Shown here piece after piece: positions 18,197-26,687 of a stretch of 64,000 nucleotides of DNA. The translations under genes and the position numbers were made by a program. Source of the stretch: Butyricicoccus_B sp017886875 (GTDB taxonomy: Bacteria > Bacillota > Clostridia > Oscillospirales > Butyricicoccaceae); contig OZ007036.1 of the NCBI GenBank assembly GCA_963931655.1, positions 682,001 through 746,000 of the forward strand, read 5' to 3'. Under the pieces are notes generated by a model. The model was not told the DNA's origin and did not search any database. It was given only the letters and a program-made list of their open reading frames with translations. Within the stretch, counting starts at the first letter, position 1. Each line of letters begins with the position of its first letter.

Positions 18197-18225
18197 AGGA
18201 TACCCCATTTGTCGAATAGTGTCAA
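18197..18225 (-). promoter_or_regulatory. Promoter of the O-acylation cassette
   Basis: Minus-strand TTGACA (18220-18225), 17-nt spacer, TATCCT (18197-18202). The consensus -35 and correct spacing make this the likely start of the four-gene operon. Confidence 0.72.
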
Positions 18226-18259
18226 TATAGATATCCCTTGTGTAGTTGAAATGTAACCT

Positions 18260-19150
18260 TTACTTTATGCCCTCGCCATTAAATTCTGGTATAAAACTTT
18301 CTGTTGCTGCCTCTCCTTCTTGCCGATATCCAGAAAGCCCAAGCATTTCAAAATATTCTACTCCTTCATTATATTCATAGTCTGTTATTTTTCGGTTAAG
18401 CTCTGGAAAGTTTTGCATATCAAATGGTGTATATTGTCTCATAAGGCTTACAAGCACATTATCTCCCCAATTTTCAGCAATTCTTCTAAGCACTTGTTTT
18501 GTATCTGATAACATATTAGGTAACATTAAATGACGTATAACAGTACCTTTTTGTAAAATACCATCTTTATTAAAAATAGGTTTACCTGTTTGTTTTACCA
18601 TTTCATCTATGGCTTTTTCGCACACTTCCAAATAATCAACTGCATTTGAATACTTTTCAGCATAATAACCGCTATAATATTTAAAATCTGGTAAATAAAT
18701 ATCTATTTTTTTATCAAATAATTTTATTGTTTCTGTTTTTTCATATCCGCCACAGTTTAATAATACTGGAATGTAAAGCCCTTTTTGTTTTGCAAGGTCA
18801 ATAGCTTTACACACACTAGGAGTATAATGAACCACTGTCACTAAATTGATATTATGTGCGTTTTTTTGCTGTAAATCTAAAAAAATCTCTGACAGTTTAT
18901 TTTCATCTACAAAAACCGATTTTGAATGTCTACGGCTAATACTTCTATTTTGACAATATACACAACCAAGTGTACAATGTGCAAAAAATACTGTCCCTGA
19001 ACCATTTGTACCTGAAATGCTAGGTTCTTCCCAGTGATGAAGTGAAGCTCTACCGATTTCCATTTTATCACTTGCACCACAAAAACCAATTTCACCATTT
19101 GCTCTATTAACTTTACATTCTCTAGGGCAAAGCATACATTTACTATACAT
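18260..19150 (-). CDS. Radical SAM glycyl-radical activating enzyme-like protein (PflX type)
   Basis: A 296-aa radical SAM enzyme. The cluster motif CTLGCVYCQN (Cys-x3-Cys-x2-Cys) lies near residue 60, preceded by the CMLCPRECKVNR...GFCG Cys-rich N-terminus of the PflX group. These are annotated as pyruvate formate-lyase activase-like, but their substrate is generally unknown. No glycyl radical enzyme gene is adjacent. The open frame extends upstream to a GTG, but the ATG at 19150 has a GGGGA site 7 nt before it and matches the family start. Confidence 0.85.
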   Translation of the reverse strand: MYSKCMLCPRECKVNRANGEIGFCGASDKMEIGRASLHHWEEPSISGTNGSGTVFFAHCTLGCVYCQNRSISRRHSKSVFVDENKLSEIFLDLQQKNAHNINLVTVVHYTPSVCKAIDLAKQKGLYIPVLLNCGGYEKTETIKLFDKKIDIYLPDFKYYSGYYAEKYSNAVDYLEVCEKAIDEMVKQTGKPIFNKDGILQKGTVIRHLMLPNMLSDTKQVLRRIAENWGDNVLVSLMRQYTPFDMQNFPELNRKITDYEYNEGVEYFEMLGLSGYRQEGEAATESFIPEFNGEGIK

Positions 19151-19172
19151 TATATTCCCCTTTTCATATAAA

Positions 19173-19205
19173 ATAAGCACTGTAAAATTAAATTACAGTG
19201 CTTAT
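19173..19205 (-). terminator. Hairpin between cysK and the radical SAM gene
   Basis: Perfect 13-bp stem ATAAGCACTGTAA / TTACAGTGCTTAT with a 7-nt loop. The downstream T-run is short, so termination may be partial. Confidence 0.65.
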
Positions 19206-19211
19206 AAACTA

Positions 19212-20138
19212 TTAATCAAAAACTCCAGTTGATAAATAACGTTCACCAGTATCAGGTAAAACCACAACAATATTTTTATTTTTAAATTCTGGCCTTTTTG
19301 CGATTTGTATTGCTGCTGAAACCGCTGCACCAGATGAAATACCAACAAGTAAACCTTCTGTTCTAACTATTTCTTTTGTAAACGCAAATGCATCTTCATT
19401 TGTAACAGTTAAAACTTCATCAGCTAATTTAACATTCATGTTATCAGGTACAAAATTCGCACCAATGCCCTGAATTTTATGAGGTCCTGCTTTGCCTTCA
19501 GATAGAAGTGGTGAAGCTGCTGGTTCAACTGCTACAATATATAAATTAGGATTTTGTTCCTTGAGGTATTTGCCTGCACCAGAGATTGTGCCGCCTGTAC
19601 CAAAACCTGCAACTAATACATCAACTTTACCGTCCATATCATTCCAGATTTCAACACCTGTGGTATTATAATGTATTTGTGGATTTGCTGGGTTTGTAAA
19701 CTGACCTGCAATAAAACTACCTTCAATTTGCTTTGAAAGCTCCTCAGCCTTATCAACTGCACCTTGCATACCCTTTGATGCCTCTGTTAAAACAAGCTCT
19801 GCACCATAAGCCTTTAATAAATTTCTACGTTCAACGCTCATTGATTCAGGCATAGTAAGTATAAGCTTATAACCACGAGCAGCCGCAACAGATGCAAGAC
19901 CTATACCAGTGTTACCCGAAGTAGGTTCAATAATAGTTGCACCCGCTTTTAAAATTCCACGCTTTTCAGCATCTAAAATCATTGCACAACCAATTCTATC
20001 CTTTGCACTGCCAGCAGGATTAAATAACTCTATTTTTGCTGTGATTTTTGCACCCTCACAGTGCTTTTCACACAGGCGATTTAGTTCAAGCATAGGTGTA
20101 TTTCCGATTAAATCAATTAAACTTTTTGCAACGTGCAT
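19212..20138 (-). CDS. cysK: Cysteine synthase A (O-acetylserine sulfhydrylase)
   Basis: A 308-aa PLP enzyme of family-typical length. It makes cysteine from O-acetylserine and sulfide. The PLP lysine is in NPAGSAKDR, the substrate loop is EPTSGNTGIG, and the phosphate-binding glycines are GTGGTISG. The ISSGAAVSA segment closes the PLP site. It is monocistronic between a promoter with operator-like repeats and a hairpin. The usual partner cysE is not adjacent. Confidence 0.95.
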   Translation of the reverse strand: MHVAKSLIDLIGNTPMLELNRLCEKHCEGAKITAKIELFNPAGSAKDRIGCAMILDAEKRGILKAGATIIEPTSGNTGIGLASVAAARGYKLILTMPESMSVERRNLLKAYGAELVLTEASKGMQGAVDKAEELSKQIEGSFIAGQFTNPANPQIHYNTTGVEIWNDMDGKVDVLVAGFGTGGTISGAGKYLKEQNPNLYIVAVEPAASPLLSEGKAGPHKIQGIGANFVPDNMNVKLADEVLTVTNEDAFAFTKEIVRTEGLLVGISSGAAVSAAIQIAKRPEFKNKNIVVVLPDTGERYLSTGVFD

Positions 20139-20183
20139 TTTTAATTCACTCCTTTTTAAATCTTGCTAGTTGCTACTTTTTAT

Positions 20184-20212
20184 ATTATACCTTAATAGTA
20201 GGTAAAAAGCAA
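20184..20212 (-). promoter_or_regulatory. cysK promoter
   Basis: Minus-strand TTGCTT (20207-20212), 17-nt spacer, TATAAT (20184-20189). It gives a start near 20177, about 40 nt before the cysK ATG. Confidence 0.7.
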
Positions 20213-20227
20213 CTCCTATTTAAATAG
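20188..20227. promoter_or_regulatory. Operator-like repeats over the cysK promoter
   Basis: A perfect 12-bp palindrome CTATTTAAATAG (20216-20227) lies just upstream of the -35, continuing as AATAGTATG. A related block, TACCTTAATAGTAGG (20188-20202), fills the promoter spacer. The shared AATAGTA element suggests two sites for one regulator. An Rrf2/CymR-type cysteine regulator would make sense, but that is a guess from context. Confidence 0.4.
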
Positions 20228-20333
20228 TATGAATTATTCTTTTTGGTAATTGAGTGTAATAAGCCATATTACAAATAAATATAAGCTTTTTGTAAATAAA
20301 CTGATTGACACTCTTTAATATTACATAATATTT

Positions 20334-20362
20334 TTGACTAATACCATAAAATATGGTATCTT
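20334..20362 (+). promoter_or_regulatory. Promoter of the Xer-type recombinase gene with internal palindrome
   Basis: TTGACT (20334-20339), 17-nt spacer, TATCTT (20357-20362). An 8-bp inverted repeat ATACCATA-AAA-TATGGTAT (20341-20359) fills the spacer and enters the -10, where a repressor could block transcription. A second TTGACA at 20305-20310 has no good -10 partner. Confidence 0.5.
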
Positions 20363-20384
20363 AAAGTTTGAGGTGAATAAAAAT

Positions 20385-21491
20385 ATGCAAAAATATATTA
20401 TTTCGGAATATGCACATGATGCACCAGCTGTTATTCGTGAATTTTTAGTTTATATGGCAACAATCAAGGGTAAATCCCCTCATACTGCCTATGAATATTA
20501 TCTTGATTTAAGAATGTTCTTTAGATATGTATTACATAATAGAAACCTTGTACCAACTGATATGCCTCTTGATGAAATTTCTATAAAAGAAATAGATATT
20601 GAGTTTATAAGAACAATAACAATTTCTGATGCATATGATTTTCTTGAATATATGGCACAAGAAAGACCACGTCAGCAAAACAGCCCTTCTACTGAATATG
20701 GTATTTGTTCTCGCTCTCGTGCAAGAAAAGTTGCATCACTTCGTGCATTTTTTAAGTATTTAACCCACAAAGCAAAACTTATAGATTATAACCCTATGGA
20801 AATACTTGATTCTCCATCTCAGCCTAAGCGTTTACCACAAGCTTTAAGCCTTGAAGATTCAATTTCTCTTTTAGAACATGTAGATGGCACATATGCAAGC
20901 AGGGATTATTGTATCTTAACACTGTTTTTAAATTGTGGTATGCGTGTATCTGAGCTTGCAAATATGAATTTACAGGATATTAGAGGAGATATACTCACTA
21001 TAACAGGTAAAGGCAATAAAGAACGACCTATCTACTTAAATGATGCATGTAAACAAGCTATTGAGTCTTATTTACCAGATAGAGTTGTGCCACACCCTGC
21101 TGATAAAAACGCATTTTTTACAAGTCGAAATCGTAACCGTTTAAGTATACCTACTATTAAATGGCTAGTTAAAAAACATTTAGGTGCAGCGGGACTTGAC
21201 ACAACCAAATATTCAACTCATAAATTAAGACATACAGCCGCTACACTTATGTATCAAAATGGTGTAGATATTAGAACTTTACAAACAGTTTTAGGACATA
21301 CCAACCTTGATACAACTAAAATATACACACATGTAAATAATGATGATGTAAAGTTTGCCGCCATGAACAACCCACTTGCTAAAATAATGCCAAACAAGAA
21401 AATAAAGGCACAAACTGAACAGGCTGAGCCTGAACAAATGGAAATAACTGAACCTGCAAAGCCCGCTGTAATTCCTGATGATATGTTATAA
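20385..21491 (+). CDS. Site-specific tyrosine recombinase, XerC/XerD-like
   Basis: A 368-aa tyrosine recombinase with an N-terminal SAM-like core-binding domain and a C-terminal catalytic domain. The catalytic set is visible: Arg in CGMRVSELANM, Lys in TGKGNKERP, HKLRHTAAT, the LGHTNLDTT His, and Tyr in KIYTHV. A 45-residue Lys/Glu/Pro-rich tail after the Tyr is unusual for Xer proteins. No phage or transposon genes surround it, so a chromosome-dimer-resolving Xer is likelier than an integrase. The ATG at 20385 has GAGGTG upstream; an earlier TTG falls inside the promoter. Confidence 0.85.
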   Translation: MQKYIISEYAHDAPAVIREFLVYMATIKGKSPHTAYEYYLDLRMFFRYVLHNRNLVPTDMPLDEISIKEIDIEFIRTITISDAYDFLEYMAQERPRQQNSPSTEYGICSRSRARKVASLRAFFKYLTHKAKLIDYNPMEILDSPSQPKRLPQALSLEDSISLLEHVDGTYASRDYCILTLFLNCGMRVSELANMNLQDIRGDILTITGKGNKERPIYLNDACKQAIESYLPDRVVPHPADKNAFFTSRNRNRLSIPTIKWLVKKHLGAAGLDTTKYSTHKLRHTAATLMYQNGVDIRTLQTVLGHTNLDTTKIYTHVNNDDVKFAAMNNPLAKIMPNKKIKAQTEQAEPEQMEITEPAKPAVIPDDML

Positions 21492-21495
21492 AAAT

Positions 21496-21530
21496 AAGAC
21501 GTACCACATTTTTATGTGATACGTCTTTTT
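21496..21530. terminator. Bidirectional terminator between xer and tyrS
   Basis: Stem AAGACGTA-C-CACAT / ATGTG-A-TACGTCTT, one internal mismatch, 4-nt T loop, then TTTTT. The two flanking genes converge on it. Confidence 0.85.
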
Positions 21531-21532
21531 AT

Positions 21533-22762
21533 TTATGCTAAAGTTACTTTGTGATATGTCTTTTTGCCCTTTTTAATAACAACACCATTATTAAATGCGT
21601 CCTTGTTTAGCATTAGTTTAGGGTCAGTTACCTTTTCACCGTCAAAGGATACGCCGCCACCTTGAATTAGCTTTCTAGCCTCGCCATTGGAGGCCGCTAG
21701 ACCACACTTTACCATTAGTGTAAGCATACCGATTTGACCATCTGCAAAATCTTCGGCTGTTAGCTCAGTGCTTGGCATATTTTCATCAGATGCACCGCCC
21801 TCGAATACTGCCTTTGCAGCTGCAAGAGCCTTTTCAGCTTCTTCTTTACCATGAACCATGGTTGTTATCTCATATGCTAAACGCTCCTTAACCTTGTTAA
21901 GCTCTGCACCCTCTAATTTTTCAAACTCTGCAATTTCTTCTAGTGGTACAAATGTTAAAAGTTTCATACAACGGATAACATCAGCATCACCAACATTACG
22001 CCAATATTGGAAAAAGTCATATGGTGAAGTTTTTTGAGGGTCAAGCCATACAGCACCCTTTTCAGTCTTACCCATTTTCTTGCCCTCTGATGTGGTAAGC
22101 AATGTAAATGTTAAACCGTAAGCATCATCTTTACCATCAACACGGCGGATAAGGTCAGCACCATTTATAATATTAGACCATTGGTCGTCGCCGCCAAGCT
22201 CTAAATGACAATCCATTGTTCTGTAAAGGTGTAAGAAGTCATAGGACTGTAAAAGCATATAGTTAAACTCAATAAAGCTTAATCCCTTGCCCTCTAAGCG
22301 AGATTTAAAACATTCAGCAGTTAACATACGATTTACTGAGAAATGCACACCAACTTCACGTAAAAACTGCATATAGTTGAATTTTAAAATCCAGTCGGCG
22401 TTGTTCATCATAACAGCCTTACCGTCTGAGAAATCAACCAAACGACGCATTTGTGTGCGGAAACACTCTGCATTATGTTCGATTTGCTCCATAGTAAGCA
22501 TTTTACGCATATCTGTTTTGCCGGTAGGGTCACCAATCATAGTAGTACCGCCACCAATAAGGGCGATTGGTCTATGACCTGCTTTTTGTAGTCTGCTCAT
22601 TACAACAAGCTGTAAAAAGTGACCGATATGCAGACTGTCAGCGGTTGCATCAAAACCAATATAGAATGTAGTTTTATGATTATCTAATAAATCCTTAACT
22701 TTTTCCTCATTTGTGCACTGAGCAATCAGTCCACGGGCTTTAAGTTCTTCAAATACTGTCAT
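21533..22762 (-). CDS. tyrS: Tyrosyl-tRNA synthetase
   Basis: A 409-aa class I synthetase that charges tRNA-Tyr. The HIGH signature is in ADSLHIGHFLQ, the GGGTTMIGDPTGKT region follows, and the KMSKS loop reads KKMGKT. A C-terminal S4-like RNA-binding domain (~345-409) contains GEARKLIQGGGVSFDGEKV. The leader is under 60 nt, so no T-box fits upstream, unlike tyrS in many Firmicutes. AAAAGGAG precedes the ATG. Confidence 0.96.
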   Translation of the reverse strand: MTVFEELKARGLIAQCTNEEKVKDLLDNHKTTFYIGFDATADSLHIGHFLQLVVMSRLQKAGHRPIALIGGGTTMIGDPTGKTDMRKMLTMEQIEHNAECFRTQMRRLVDFSDGKAVMMNNADWILKFNYMQFLREVGVHFSVNRMLTAECFKSRLEGKGLSFIEFNYMLLQSYDFLHLYRTMDCHLELGGDDQWSNIINGADLIRRVDGKDDAYGLTFTLLTTSEGKKMGKTEKGAVWLDPQKTSPYDFFQYWRNVGDADVIRCMKLLTFVPLEEIAEFEKLEGAELNKVKERLAYEITTMVHGKEEAEKALAAAKAVFEGGASDENMPSTELTAEDFADGQIGMLTLMVKCGLAASNGEARKLIQGGGVSFDGEKVTDPKLMLNKDAFNNGVVIKKGKKTYHKVTLA

Positions 22763-22807
22763 TTTGTTTTTAAACTCCTTTTTATCTTTGTATGTTCCAG
22801 TATAAGC

Positions 22808-22836
22808 ATTTTACACTATGGAGCACGTTCTTTCAA
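22808..22836 (-). promoter_or_regulatory. tyrS promoter
   Basis: Minus-strand TTGAAA (22831-22836), 17-nt spacer, TAAAAT (22808-22813), in the 97-nt gap after recN. Confidence 0.6.
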
Positions 22837-22859
22837 ATTTTCATGTATAATAACCATTT

Positions 22860-24536
22860 TTATATGTTTCCTGCTTTTTTAATGAGCTCAAGAGCATTAT
22901 TTCTTGATGTGTCGGTTATAAAATCGCCTGAAATCATTCTTGCAATTTCTTCAACTCTTTTATTTTCATCAAGCTTGCAAACATCAGTGTAAGTTCTATC
23001 ATCATGTACACTTTTATGAATTAACATATGATGTTTACCCATTGCGGCAATCTGTGGCAGATGAGTTACACAAAGAGTTTGTTTTTTATCGCCTATTTGA
23101 GCGAGCTTATGAGCGATTTTCTGAGCTGCACGACCAGAAACACCAGTGTCTATTTCATCAAAAATAAGTGTTCCAACAGGCTCATTAGCGGTTAGCACAT
23201 TTTTCATAGCAAGCATAACTCTTGAAAGCTCGCCACCAGATGCAACTTTTGAAAGCCCTCTAAGCGGTTCACCCGGATTTACAGAAATCTGAAATTCTAC
23301 TGTATCAAAACCCTTTATACCAAGTTTTGTACCTGTTTCCACACGTACTGCAAGCCTTACTTTATTCATATCGAGGTCTACAAGCTCAGAAACAATAGCT
23401 TTTTCAAGTTTTACTGCATATTCACGTCTAACGCTTGAAATTTTTCTTGCAAGTTCTCTTGCATGTTCTCTAAGCTCTTTGTACTCACTTAAAAGCTGAG
23501 AACGCTGTTCATCTGCCGACTCCAATGTTTCAAGCTCATTTCTAGCCGACTCCGCATAAGCTAAAATATCGCTTATTTGTGCACCATATTTAAGTTTTAA
23601 TCTATAAATTAAATCCAAACGTTCTTCAATAGCTGTTCTTTCCTCTGGAGAAAATTCGGTTCTTGAACGCATTTGAGCAATAGTATCTCTAAGGTCAATA
23701 GCTAAATATTTTACTTCTTCGGCTTTTTCGGTCATTTCACTAAGCTCAGTTGAAACATCTGCAAGACTTCCCAAAGCACCAGATGCACTTGATAAAAGCT
23801 CACAAGCACCCATAACTTCATCTCCGCCATCTAAAGCGGAATAAGCCTGTTCTAAAACATTTACAAGTCTTCCAACATTATCAAAAAATGCTTTACGCTC
23901 GGAAAGCTTTTCATCTTCGCCTTCCTTGAGCTGTGCCTCATCTATCTCCTGTAAATGAAATGTAAGCATATCAACTCTTTGTAATCTTTCTTGTTCGCTT
24001 TTATCTAAAGCGTTTATCTGTCTTTTGAGTGATAAAAGTTTATGATAACAAGGCTGATACTGCTGTAAAAGCTCATCAATATTTGCAAAGCTATCCAAAA
24101 AATCTATATGACAGCTTTCGTCCATAAGCTTTTGACCGTCATGCTGACCATGTATATTGATAAGATATGGACTAATTTGTTTTAATGTGCTTACAGAAAC
24201 AGGTTTCATATTTACTCTGCATACAGATTTACCATCTGGTGAGATTTGACGCTGAATATGCAAAGTATCATTTTCATCGCTATCGAGCTGATTTTCACGC
24301 AGCCACTGTACAAGTTCGGGTGCAAGTTCGGTAAAAACCGCACTTACAAAGCCTTTAGTAGCACCTGAACGAATAAGAGAGCGATTTGTACGCTGTCCCA
24401 TAATTGCACCTATTGAGTCAATAATAATGGATTTACCTGCACCAGTTTCACCAGTTAGCACAGTAAGACCGTTTTCAAACTCAATATCAGCTCGCTCAAT
24501 AACTGCAATATTTTCAATATGAAGTAAACTGAGCAT
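22860..24536 (-). CDS. recN: DNA repair protein RecN
   Basis: A 558-aa SMC-like ATPase that acts early in double-strand break repair. Walker A GETGAGKS lies at residues ~30-38 and long coiled coils fill the middle. The C-terminal ABC signature (SGGELSRVMLA), Walker B LIFDEIDTGVSG and the H-loop VTHLPQIA are clear. It is the last gene of the nusB-to-recN cluster, 19 nt after argR, matching the classic argR-recN pair of Firmicutes. Confidence 0.96.
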   Translation of the reverse strand: MLSLLHIENIAVIERADIEFENGLTVLTGETGAGKSIIIDSIGAIMGQRTNRSLIRSGATKGFVSAVFTELAPELVQWLRENQLDSDENDTLHIQRQISPDGKSVCRVNMKPVSVSTLKQISPYLINIHGQHDGQKLMDESCHIDFLDSFANIDELLQQYQPCYHKLLSLKRQINALDKSEQERLQRVDMLTFHLQEIDEAQLKEGEDEKLSERKAFFDNVGRLVNVLEQAYSALDGGDEVMGACELLSSASGALGSLADVSTELSEMTEKAEEVKYLAIDLRDTIAQMRSRTEFSPEERTAIEERLDLIYRLKLKYGAQISDILAYAESARNELETLESADEQRSQLLSEYKELREHARELARKISSVRREYAVKLEKAIVSELVDLDMNKVRLAVRVETGTKLGIKGFDTVEFQISVNPGEPLRGLSKVASGGELSRVMLAMKNVLTANEPVGTLIFDEIDTGVSGRAAQKIAHKLAQIGDKKQTLCVTHLPQIAAMGKHHMLIHKSVHDDRTYTDVCKLDENKRVEEIARMISGDFITDTSRNNALELIKKAGNI

Positions 24537-24555
24537 TATTTATATCCTTTCTTTG

Positions 24556-25011
24556 TTATAACAAGGTTTTCTGAGCCTCAGAGCAAAATTCACTTGCAAC
24601 TTTTTCGTCCTGCATAACAATAAATACAGTGTCATCACCGCCAAGCGAACCTATAACACGTCTATCACGCATAGAGTCAATAGCCATAGCTGCGGCTTGA
24701 CCTAAACCGGGTAAAGTTTTAATAACAACCATGTTTTGTGCATAACTAATTTCAGTTACACACTCCTTGAATATATTTCTAAGACGGTTGGTGAAGCTGT
24801 TTTCAACTTCAGAAGTCGCAACCGCATAACGATATTTTCCTGTTGTAGATGACAGTATCTTAATCAGTCTAAGCTCTTTTATATCACGAGAAACAGTTGC
24901 TTGAGTTGTGGTATAACCTAAATCTCGTAAATGCTCTGAAAGCTCTTCCTGAGTTTCGATTTCAAACTGGTCTATTAAATCCAGTATTTTTGCCTGCCGT
25001 TGGAATTTCAT
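24556..25011 (-). CDS. argR: Arginine repressor ArgR/AhrC
   Basis: A 151-aa hexameric arginine sensor. The N-terminal winged helix holds TTTQATVSRDIKELRLIKI. The C-terminal arginine-binding domain contains IGSLGGDDTVFIV, with the usual Gly-Asp-Asp ligand motif. It represses arginine synthesis and activates catabolism. It overlaps nadK by 4 nt (ATGA), so they are translationally coupled. Confidence 0.95.
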   Translation of the reverse strand: MKFQRQAKILDLIDQFEIETQEELSEHLRDLGYTTTQATVSRDIKELRLIKILSSTTGKYRYAVATSEVENSFTNRLRNIFKECVTEISYAQNMVVIKTLPGLGQAAAMAIDSMRDRRVIGSLGGDDTVFIVMQDEKVASEFCSEAQKTLL

Positions 25012-25877
25012 CTTTCGTTCCCTCCGTCAGATAGTTTTTTCCTAAGTATATGATAAAAGCTTTTGCCTTTAATTCTAATTAAGTTTGTTTCAAGTTTAGA
25101 CTTACGCACAATAACAACATCATTTGGTAAAACCTCAACCCCATGGTCACCATCAGTTGAAACACAAACTGAACTGCCATCAAGTCCAGAAGCAGTAACT
25201 GCAATTTCTCTTTCTTTAGAAAATACAAAAGATTTTGCAGATAAATCATGTGGACAGATAGGGGTTACTGCTAAATTTTCTGCTGATGGCTCAATTATTG
25301 GGCCACCCGCTGCAAGAGAATAAGCAGTTGAACCTGTTGGAGTTGATACTATTACACCATCACCACGAAATTTGGTAACAGGTACACTATCAGCACATAT
25401 ATCCATGCTGATTATATGAAAAGGGTTTTGTTTTGTAACAGTGACATCATTTAAACCTGTTTTAGAATAAATGATTTTACCATCTCTTACAAGCTCAAGG
25501 TCTAACATCATTCTATTATCAAGAGTATATTCACCATCAAATATTTTGCTCATAAGAGAAATTTCGCTTTTTTCAAGCTCACTCATAAAGCCAACATGAC
25601 CTACATTTACACCAATAAGCGGAATATTATATATAGCAGCTTTTTTTGCAATTCGTAAAATAGTGCCATCACCACCAAGAGCAACAATAAAATCTGCTTT
25701 TTTTATAGCGTTATCATCATTAGTATAACTGATATTTTGACCATTAACACCTATTGTTTGAGCTTTAAGCGGCATTATTATATTTGCACCGCAGCTTGTC
25801 AATACTTTGCAAGTTTCTTCAAGTGCTGTTGTTATGCCCTCTTTTCTAAGGTTTGGGCTAATAAATACATTTTTCAT
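25008..25877 (-). CDS. nadK: NAD+ kinase
   Basis: A 289-aa NAD kinase that makes NADP+. It has the GGDGT motif (VALGGDGTILR), the NVGHVGFMSE segment and the TPTGSTAYSLAAGGPII substrate-binding loop. It starts 4 nt after tlyA and overlaps argR. This position between tlyA and argR is a standard Firmicute arrangement. Confidence 0.95.
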   Translation of the reverse strand: MKNVFISPNLRKEGITTALEETCKVLTSCGANIIMPLKAQTIGVNGQNISYTNDDNAIKKADFIVALGGDGTILRIAKKAAIYNIPLIGVNVGHVGFMSELEKSEISLMSKIFDGEYTLDNRMMLDLELVRDGKIIYSKTGLNDVTVTKQNPFHIISMDICADSVPVTKFRGDGVIVSTPTGSTAYSLAAGGPIIEPSAENLAVTPICPHDLSAKSFVFSKEREIAVTASGLDGSSVCVSTDGDHGVEVLPNDVVIVRKSKLETNLIRIKGKSFYHILRKKLSDGGNER

Positions 25878-25881
25878 TTAT

Positions 25882-26685
25882 TTAGTCCTTTTTATCCAGC
25901 TCATCATGTGCTTGTTTTACAACATCTGCAAGATTGTATTCGCCCTCATCAAGAGTTTTGCCGAGATAACCAAGAAATTCAATATTTCCTTCTGGTCCTT
26001 TGATAGGTGAAAATGTTATGTCATGCACATTAAATCCTGCATCATGAGCATTTTTAATAAAATTCTCTAAAACCTCTAAATGTATTTCTGGCTCACGAAC
26101 AACGCCTTTTTTACCAACTTTACCCTTGCCCGCTTCAAATTGCGGTTTAATAAGGCAAGCAATACGCCCTTCATCGGTTAAAAGTTTATACACAACTGGC
26201 AAAACAAGCTTTAGAGATATAAAAGAAACATCAATAACTGCAAGCTCTGGAGTCCTATCTAACATATCTGGTGTTACATGACGAATGTTTGTTCTTTCCA
26301 TACATTTAACACGCTCATCTTGTCTAAGGCTCCAAGCAAGCTGACCATAACCCACATCAATAGAGTAAACTTTAACTGCTCCACGCTGCAAAAGGCAATC
26401 GGTAAAACCGCCTGTTGACGCACCAATATCCATACAAGTAAGACCATCAGGATTAATATTAAAATAACCAAGTGCTTTTTCTATTTTTTTACCGCCACGA
26501 GAAACAAAATTTTTACCATTTGAACGCACTTCAATTTGTGCATCTTCAGCTACTTGTTCACCCGCTTTATCAGCCTTTTGACCGTTGATATATACTAATC
26601 CTTCCATAATAGTGGTTTTAGCACGTTCTCTTGACGGTACTAATCCTTTTTCAAATAATAAAACATCAAGTCTTTTTTTCGCCAT
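25882..26685 (-). CDS. tlyA: TlyA family rRNA (cytidine-2'-O)-methyltransferase
   Basis: A 267-aa protein with an N-terminal S4 RNA-binding domain (residues 3-60, RLDVLLFEKGLVPSRERAK) and a SAM-binding methyltransferase domain (DIGASTGGFTDCLLQRGA). TlyA methylates ribosomal RNA 2'-hydroxyls. In OLE-bearing Bacillus the equivalent gene (yqxC) has the same position after dxs. It starts 2 nt after the dxs stop. Confidence 0.9.
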   Translation of the reverse strand: MAKKRLDVLLFEKGLVPSRERAKTTIMEGLVYINGQKADKAGEQVAEDAQIEVRSNGKNFVSRGGKKIEKALGYFNINPDGLTCMDIGASTGGFTDCLLQRGAVKVYSIDVGYGQLAWSLRQDERVKCMERTNIRHVTPDMLDRTPELAVIDVSFISLKLVLPVVYKLLTDEGRIACLIKPQFEAGKGKVGKKGVVREPEIHLEVLENFIKNAHDAGFNVHDITFSPIKGPEGNIEFLGYLGKTLDEGEYNLADVVKQAHDELDKKD

Positions 26686-26687
26686 AA

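Noticed and set aside
20385..21491. Tyrosine recombinase as a phage integrase or mobile element
   Set aside because: There is no tRNA, attachment repeat, excisionase or phage gene nearby, and the flanks are core genes (cysK, tyrS).
22763..22859. T-box riboswitch upstream of tyrS
   Set aside because: The leader is less than 60 nt from the promoter to the ATG, too short for a T-box; no T-box core sequence is visible.
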